Shown piece after piece: positions 6,773 to 11,659 of a DNA stretch of 11,659 nt. The notes under the pieces are model-generated. The model saw only the letters and a list, made by a program, of their open reading frames with translations, was not told the DNA's origin and did not search any database. A program made the translations under genes and the position numbers. The stretch's first letter is position 1. Each line of letters opens with the position of its first letter. This DNA is from Rhodospirillales bacterium (GTDB lineage: Bacteria > Pseudomonadota > Alphaproteobacteria > Acetobacterales > Acetobacteraceae), in the NCBI GenBank assembly GCA_018971455.1, contig JAGXAV010000025.1:1-11659 (forward strand), written 5' to 3'.

Positions 6773-7962
6773 GGCACCGCTCCCGCATGGCGCAGGCCGT
6801 GCACCTCCGCCGTGCTGTAGCCCAACTCCCGAAGGATCTCTTCTGTATGCGCAGAGGCGTCGGGCGTCGTGGCGCGGATCGCCTTGTTCACACCATCGAT
6901 ATTGATGGGAGAGGCGACCAGCATCTTCCCATCTGGTGCCGGCGTTGCCATTCCCAGATACTCAACCTGCCTGTCGGCAAACACCTGGTCCACCGTGTAG
7001 ATCGGCCCGCATGGAACGCCGGCCGCGTCGAACGTCTCCACCCAGGCCGCGGAGGAGCGGGTGCGTGTGATCTCGCCAATCGCGGCGTTGAGCGTTTTTC
7101 TATCGGCGCTGCGGCCCTGCTGTGTCTGCCACTGCGGCTGCTGCGCCCATTCGGGATGCCCGAGCGTTTCGCAAAGCCGCAGCCAGAGCCGGCCGGAGCT
7201 CGCGGCAATGTTGATGTGGCCATCGCTGGTGGGGAACGTACCTGTCGGAATTCCCGTCGGGTGGTCGTTGCCGGCCTGTTGCGCCACCTCACCGTCTCTC
7301 AGCCAGCGTGCGGCCTGGAAATCCAACATGAAAATCTGCGATTCGAGCAGGCTGGTTGTCACCCACCGTCCCTTTCCGGTCCGGGTGCGCTCGTACAGCG
7401 CCATCATGATGCCGAGCGCCAGCAGGTTGCCCGCGGTGAGGTCTGCGATGGCGATTCCCACGCGCATCGGCCCCTGTCCGGGCGCGCCGGTCACTGACAT
7501 CAGGCCGCCCATACCCTGCGCGATCTGATCGACGCCCGGTCGCTTGCCATAGGGGCCGGCTTGCCCGAACCCGCTGATGCTGCCGTAGATGATGCGCGGA
7601 TTGACCGCCCGCACATCGTCCCACGCCACGTTCAGGCGGTGCTTTACGTCCGGCCGCATATTTTCGACCACGACATCGGCGGTGGTGACCAGGCGCAGGA
7701 AGGCGTCGTGACCGTCCGCAGTCTTGAGGTCGAGCTGCAGGGACCGCTTGTTGCGGTGCAGGTTCTGGAAATCGGCTCCGCTCCGCTTGCCCGCGACATC
7801 TTCGCCACCGCTCGAGGGTGGTTCGATGCGGATGACATCGGCCCCCCAGTCAGCGAGGTGGCGCACGCATGTCGGCCCGGCGCGTGCCAGCGTCAGGTCG
7901 ATCACCCTCAGCCCCCCGAGGGGCAGTGAAGCGCCGTCGTTCGGTGGTGGTGCGTGGGACAC
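6769..7962 (-). CDS. Class III CoA-transferase (CaiB/BaiF family)
   Basis: A 397-aa cytosolic enzyme moving CoA from a donor thioester to a free acid through an aspartyl-anhydride intermediate. Family marks in order are LGGLRVIDLT (15-24), ADWGADVIRIEPP (37-49), LHRNKRSLQLDLK (68-80), VENMRPDV (99-106), YGSISGFGQ (126-134) and GIAIADLTAGN (169-179) with predicted catalytic Asp174. The C-terminal half has AWVETFDAAGVPCGPI and VASPINIDG, also typical. Length matches the family. The start is GTG at 7962, eight bases after GAGGAG (7971-7976). It follows the transporter genes after a 153-base gap and overlaps the crotonase gene by four bases. It presumably activates the imported acid or a breakdown product. 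Acid and CoA donor are unknown. Confidence 0.93.
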   Translation of the reverse strand: MSHAPPPNDGASLPLGGLRVIDLTLARAGPTCVRHLADWGADVIRIEPPSSGGEDVAGKRSGADFQNLHRNKRSLQLDLKTADGHDAFLRLVTTADVVVENMRPDVKHRLNVAWDDVRAVNPRIIYGSISGFGQAGPYGKRPGVDQIAQGMGGLMSVTGAPGQGPMRVGIAIADLTAGNLLALGIMMALYERTRTGKGRWVTTSLLESQIFMLDFQAARWLRDGEVAQQAGNDHPTGIPTGTFPTSDGHINIAASSGRLWLRLCETLGHPEWAQQPQWQTQQGRSADRKTLNAAIGEITRTRSSAAWVETFDAAGVPCGPIYTVDQVFADRQVEYLGMATPAPDGKMLVASPINIDGVNKAIRATTPDASAHTEEILRELGYSTAEVHGLRHAGAVP

Positions 7963-8115
7963 GGCCGGATCTCCTCAACGGGTCTTCGTGTGGGCAAAGC
8001 GCGGCGGATCGGGACGGTCCCCTGCAGGGCAACGCAAACTGGCGGCGGCCGCGCCGGTGGTTGGATGTTCCGCGTTCCCAGCGGCAATAACTGGCTTGCG
8101 AGCGCCGCGCAGCGT

Positions 8116-9618
8116 TCATTTCCAGGCATCGCCAAGATAGGCCTTGATAACTTCGGGGTTGCGGACCACCTCCGAAAACGTTCCGTCCGCAATCATCCTG
8201 CCGGCGTCCAGCACATAGACCCGGTCGGCCAGCATCGCGACGGTCGGCATATCGTGCTCCACGAGCAAAACCGACAGGTGCCGCTCTGCGATGACGCGGA
8301 GCAGGATTCGCGCCATGTTCTCCTTCTCGGCACTGTTGAGGCCCGCCGCAGGCTCATCCAGCAGCAGCACTCTGGCACCGGTGCCGATACAGCGGGCGAG
8401 CTCCACAAGCTTTCGGATGCCGTAAGGCAGGGAGGCGGTTGGCGACGACGCCAGATGCCCGATTTCGAACAGATCAAGGAGGCGGCGGGCCTCGGGAGCC
8501 GCGTTGCTGGCGCTGCCGCTCGCCTCGATCGCTGCGAGCACGTTTTCCTGAACGGTCATCGTGCCGAAGAGCTGGAGGTTCTGGAAGGTCCGCGTGAGGC
8601 CGAGGCGGGCACGCCTGTGGGCCGGCAGACCGTGCAATTCCGTGCCAAAAAATCCGATCGTTCCAGTGTCGGGCGTTAGGAACCCCGCGATGCAGTTGAT
8701 CAGCGTCGATTTGCCGGCGCCGTTCGGGCCGATCAGGGTGGCAATCTCCCCCTCATGGACACGCAGCGTGACACCATCCAACGCGACATTCCCGCCGAAG
8801 CGAATGCCGACCCCCTCCACCTCCAGCGCCAGAGCGCGGCCGTTTTCTGCGCCGTCCGGTGCGCTTGCGCGTGGTCGTGTTTCCTGCTCGCCACGCGTTG
8901 CGCCGAGGTAGGCGCTGTGGACACCTTCCGCATTTGCGACAGCTTCCGCCGTGCCTTCCATGACGAGTTCCCCGCCTGACATGACGTGGACGCGATCGGC
9001 CACGCCCATGGCGGCGCTGGCGTTCTGTTCCACCAGCAGCACGGCGACCCCAAGACTGACGATCCGACGTAACCGGGCCAGCACCTCCTGGGAGAGCGCC
9101 GGCGAAAGGCCGAGCAGCGGCTCGTCGAGCATCAGCAGCAGCGGTTGCGCGAGGAGGCCGCGGCTGATCGCAAGCATCTGCTGCTGTCCACCGGAGAGAG
9201 TGCCAGCAAGCTGCCGGGATCGCTCCGCGAGAATGGGGAACAATTCGAAGACGTCACCCAACGAGATTTTGGGCCGCGCACTGGGAGTGCCCCGCGGGCG
9301 TGCGAACTGGCCGAGGAGGAGGGTTTCCTCCACCGTGAGTTCCGGGAAAATCCCGCGCCCTTCCGGCACGTGCACAATGCCCTGGCGCGCAATCTGGTGT
9401 GCCGGCGATCCCTGTATGGCCTCCCCCCGCCACGTGATCTCTCCCTCCGACGGCCGGAGCACGCCGGAGATGGTGCGCAACAGGGTGGATTTACCGGCGC
9501 CGTTCGCGCCCAGAACCGCGACGATCTCACCTTTGTCAACGTGCATGGATAGCGACTTGACGACCTGGATCGCGCCATATCCGACCGAAACGCCCGATAG
9601 TTTCAGCAACCCGGTCAT
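8116..9618 (-). CDS. livF-livG fusion: Fused LivF-LivG ATPase of a branched-chain-type ABC importer
   Basis: A 500-aa protein with two complete ABC ATPase domains in one chain. Residues 1-240 are LivF-like: Walker A GANGAGKST (37-45), signature LSGGQ (141-145), Walker B LLMLDEP (161-167), and VEQN with Gln198 in place of the H-loop His, as is usual for LivF. A Pro/Ala/Arg-rich linker of about 25 residues follows. Residues about 265-500 are LivG-like: Walker A GPNGAGKST (297-305), the LivG landmark LTRTFQNLQLF (341-351), a diverged signature LPYGIRK (397-403), Walker B LLLDEP (418-423) and H-loop VEHDM (His455). These are normally two separate proteins of about 235-250 aa. The gene starts one base after the permease stop (TGA-C-ATG) with no clear Shine-Dalgarno, so translation is probably coupled. 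It powers uptake at the inner face of the membrane. Confidence 0.95.
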   Translation of the reverse strand: MTGLLKLSGVSVGYGAIQVVKSLSMHVDKGEIVAVLGANGAGKSTLLRTISGVLRPSEGEITWRGEAIQGSPAHQIARQGIVHVPEGRGIFPELTVEETLLLGQFARPRGTPSARPKISLGDVFELFPILAERSRQLAGTLSGGQQQMLAISRGLLAQPLLLMLDEPLLGLSPALSQEVLARLRRIVSLGVAVLLVEQNASAAMGVADRVHVMSGGELVMEGTAEAVANAEGVHSAYLGATRGEQETRPRASAPDGAENGRALALEVEGVGIRFGGNVALDGVTLRVHEGEIATLIGPNGAGKSTLINCIAGFLTPDTGTIGFFGTELHGLPAHRRARLGLTRTFQNLQLFGTMTVQENVLAAIEASGSASNAAPEARRLLDLFEIGHLASSPTASLPYGIRKLVELARCIGTGARVLLLDEPAAGLNSAEKENMARILLRVIAERHLSVLLVEHDMPTVAMLADRVYVLDAGRMIADGTFSEVVRNPEVIKAYLGDAWK

Positions 9619-9619
9619 G

Positions 9620-11515
9620 TCAGGTGCGCGCCGTCGTCGGCGTGACAGGCGATCTCCCGAAGCGGCGGAGGATCATCGACGGCAGGGCGGCGAGGCCTTC
9701 GGGGCTGAGCACCAGGAGGGCGAGCAACACCGTCCCGTAGACGACGTCGGGGGAGAGGTGGAAATCACCCGCATAGGCCGGCACGTAGGTTATAAACAGC
9801 GCGCCGATCACGCTGCCGATGGTCGAGCCGCTGCCGCCGATCACGCCGCCGAGCAGCAGGTAGACGGCGATCCACACATTGTAGATCTCAGGGCTGATGA
9901 AGCCGACGAGAACGCCGGTCAGCGCGCCGCTCAGGCCGGCCAGCGCGGCGCTCCAGCCGAAGGCGGATAGCTTGACCATGGCGATATTGAGCCCGATCGA
10001 GCGCGCGCCAAGCTCGCTGTCTCGCACGGCGCGCCAGCGCCGTCCCACCGTGGAGAGTTCGAGCGCCAGCGTAATGCAGGTGGCGAGGGCCGCCATGCCG
10101 AGAACGAGCCAATATTTTGGCAAATCGTCGGCGAGCCAGGCCGGCACTTTGTAGAGCATGCCCGACGCGCCCCCGACGACACTGAGCTTGAGCAGCACCT
10201 CGGGCACCGTCCAGCCAAAAGCCAGTGTGAGTAGCGCCAGATAGAGGCCGCTCAGCCTCGTAGCCGGCAAGCCGATGGCAACGCCGAGCGCCGCCGAGGC
10301 GGACGTTGCAAAAAGCAGTGCCGCCCAGAGCGGCCAGCCCCAGTATGTCGTCGCCACCGCCGCGACATAGGCGCCCACCGCCATGAACGCGCTGTGACCA
10401 AGTGAAAGCTGGCCGCTATGCCCGCTTAGTACATTCAGACCGAGAATTGCCAGGAACGAGGCAATTGCGCTGGCCAGGCGATAGATTTGATACGAGCCCG
10501 CAGGTAACAGGAATGGCATCGCAAGGAACCCCGCCAGCAGGGCCAGATACCCCGCCCAACGAAGAAGCGGGGAGGCTCCTGACCCATGTCCCTCGCCGCG
10601 TTGGCCGACAATGTTTGACCTGGTGAAGTCCCTGATCGGCGGTTCGCCCACCTTCAGCTCGGGCCGCCCGAACAGCCCGTGCGGCCGCAGCATCAGCACG
10701 AGCACAATCACCGCGAATGTCGTGGATTTGATGAAGCCGGTGGTGACATAGGCCGCGACGATGTTGATGATCACCCCGAACGCGATGCCGCCGGCCAGCA
10801 CCCCCCCGAGGCTCGTGAACCCGCCCAGCACCACTGCGGCAAAGGTGCTGAGGATGAACTGGGTGAAGATTGTGGGATCAAGCTGGACCCGCGCCGTTAC
10901 GAACAGCGCCGCCAACGCACCGCATGCGCCGCTCAGACTCCATGTGGCGAGGCGGATTGCCGCGGTGTCGATACCGAGCAGAGAGGCCGTCATCGGGCCT
11001 GCGCTGGTTGCGCGCATTGCCAGACCGAAGCTGGTCCCGAGGACTAGGCGGACGGCGGCGAGGACGGCCAGTCCCGTTACCAGCAGAATGAACAGGCTTG
11101 AACTGCCGACCGAGACCTCGCCGAGATGCAGCGCGAAGAGCGAGGAGAAGGGCAGCGGAAGCGATTGCACGTTGGTTCCCCAGATGCTTGCAATCGCGCC
11201 CTGGAAAATCAGCAGCAGCCCCATGGTGCCGATGCCCACGGTAAGCGGATTGGAATCACGCAACGGCCGGCAGACGGCGAGGTCGGTGAGGGCTCCGAGC
11301 GCCGCACCGACGAGAAGAGCGACAAGGACGGCGACGAAGTAGGGAAGATGCAGTCCTAACAGTGCGAACGCGCTGTATGCCGCGAACCCACCAATGCCGC
11401 CAAAGGCGAAATTGAGCACGCCCGAGGTGCGATAGCTCAGCACCAGGCCCAGCGCGGTCAGGGCGTAGAGCCCGCCGCTGACAATGCCCGAGATGATGAT
11501 GCTGATCAGCTCCAT
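9620..11515 (-). CDS. livH-livM fusion: Fused LivH-LivM permease of a branched-chain-type ABC importer
   Basis: A 631-aa integral inner-membrane protein joining both permease subunits. Residues 1 to about 285 are LivH-like: VSGGLYALTALGLVLSYRTSG with VLNFAFGG (12-40), GLAMRATSAGPMTASLLGID as coupling loop (164-183), and VVLGGFTSLGGVLAGG (228-243). A hydrophilic linker spans about 286-315. Residues about 316-631 are LivM-like: LGLNVLSGHSGQLSLGHSAFM (358-378), the coupling loop GRRWRAVRDSELGARSIGLN (491-510), and LLGGVIGGSGSTIGSVIGA (554-572). Each half is strongly hydrophobic, with several membrane spans. GAGG lies six bases before the ATG at 11515. With the fused ATPase downstream, one copy of each protein would supply all four core domains. 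The likely receptor is the binding protein at 2666-3826 or one encoded beyond the right edge. Confidence 0.95.
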   Translation of the reverse strand: MELISIIISGIVSGGLYALTALGLVLSYRTSGVLNFAFGGIGGFAAYSAFALLGLHLPYFVAVLVALLVGAALGALTDLAVCRPLRDSNPLTVGIGTMGLLLIFQGAIASIWGTNVQSLPLPFSSLFALHLGEVSVGSSSLFILLVTGLAVLAAVRLVLGTSFGLAMRATSAGPMTASLLGIDTAAIRLATWSLSGACGALAALFVTARVQLDPTIFTQFILSTFAAVVLGGFTSLGGVLAGGIAFGVIINIVAAYVTTGFIKSTTFAVIVLVLMLRPHGLFGRPELKVGEPPIRDFTRSNIVGQRGEGHGSGASPLLRWAGYLALLAGFLAMPFLLPAGSYQIYRLASAIASFLAILGLNVLSGHSGQLSLGHSAFMAVGAYVAAVATTYWGWPLWAALLFATSASAALGVAIGLPATRLSGLYLALLTLAFGWTVPEVLLKLSVVGGASGMLYKVPAWLADDLPKYWLVLGMAALATCITLALELSTVGRRWRAVRDSELGARSIGLNIAMVKLSAFGWSAALAGLSGALTGVLVGFISPEIYNVWIAVYLLLGGVIGGSGSTIGSVIGALFITYVPAYAGDFHLSPDVVYGTVLLALLVLSPEGLAALPSMILRRFGRSPVTPTTART

Positions 11516-11605
11516 TGTCAGCCTCGCCCGTGACCCGCGTTCGCCATCACGCGCGCGCGGCGTCTCGTTCCTTCACGTGACGGTGGGCGAAGCACGACGG
11601 CGCCA

Positions 11606-11631
11606 GACGGGCCTGGGCGGCCAGGCCCGTC
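11606..11631. terminator. Strong perfect hairpin upstream of the permease gene
   Basis: GACGGGCCTGG (11606-11616) and its exact complement (11621-11631) form an 11-bp stem with a four-base GCGG loop. No T-run follows on either strand. On the - strand it begins about 12 bases after a possible stop TGA (11643-11645), so it may lie at the 3' end of an upstream gene outside the window, perhaps as a read-through or mRNA-stabilising hairpin ahead of the permease gene. The 144 bases at 11516-11659 contain no gene I can support. Confidence 0.5.
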
Positions 11632-11659
11632 CACGCGCCTCCTCACGGAATGTCCATCA

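Noticed and set aside
8020..8029. CCCTGCAGGG palindrome in the 7963-8115 gap
   Set aside because: A perfect palindrome but with no loop and no nearby promoter-like hexamers or T-run; a chance restriction-site-like palindrome is the simplest view.
8041..8056. GC-rich repeat-like stretch with GCGGCCGC
   Set aside because: Only an 8-base perfect palindrome within GC-rich sequence; stem pairing does not extend, so no structural element is claimed.
8951..9970. Long + strand open frame opposite the ATPase and permease genes (339 codons)
   Set aside because: It lies antisense to well-conserved Walker motifs of the LivF half and the LivM C-terminus and has Arg/Pro/Ser-rich, domain-free translation.
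11518..11658. - strand frame open from the right edge to TGA 11518-11520, ending just before the permease ATG
   Set aside because: The 46 codons are Arg/Gly/Pro-rich with no recognisable family and include the strong hairpin; more likely non-coding leader than the end of an upstream gene.

Overview
The window is GC-rich, tightly packed bacterial DNA. Codon use, the IclR regulator, and the mix of a Liv-type importer with CoA-dependent catabolic enzymes fit a metabolically versatile proteobacterium, probably an alphaproteobacterium; this is inferred from style, and no marker gene is present to prove it. I see no rRNA, tRNA, CRISPR array, insertion sequence or phage gene. Ten protein genes cover nearly everything, and no gene-free stretch exceeds 300 bases.

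The left half (about 1-5027) reads on the + strand. It holds an iron-ADH/maleylacetate-reductase-like gene running in from the left edge, an IclR-family regulator, a 236-base gap with a plausible promoter and two perfect 10-base palindromes, a carboxymuconolactone-decarboxylase-like protein, a periplasmic substrate-binding protein of a branched-chain-type ABC importer, a GC-rich hairpin, and a zinc-dependent alcohol dehydrogenase.

The right half (about 5103-11515) reads on the - strand as one probable operon. In transcription order it encodes a LivH-LivM fused permease, a LivF-LivG fused double ATPase, a class III (CaiB/BaiF) CoA-transferase, a crotonase-fold protein and an alpha/beta hydrolase. 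Junctions are very tight: 1 base between the transporter genes, a 4-base ATGA overlap between CoA-transferase and crotonase, and 2 bases before the hydrolase. The 153-base gap at 7963-8115, between the ATPase and CoA-transferase genes, is the only loose joint, and I see no gene in it. The two operons converge at about 5028-5102.

Together the genes look like an uptake-and-degradation locus for an organic acid or aromatic/alicyclic compound. The binding protein and two fused proteins would make the importer. The CoA-transferase would activate an acid, the crotonase and hydrolase would process the thioester or ring-opened product, the two dehydrogenases and the CMD-like protein would handle alcohol/aldehyde, maleylacetate-like or lactone intermediates, and the IclR protein would sense the substrate. 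The substrate cannot be read from the sequence. The least ordinary features are the two-polypeptide importer core, a crotonase lacking both usual hydratase glutamates, an Fe-ADH-family protein with a leucine in place of a metal-ligand histidine, and the paired palindromes around the candidate promoter.
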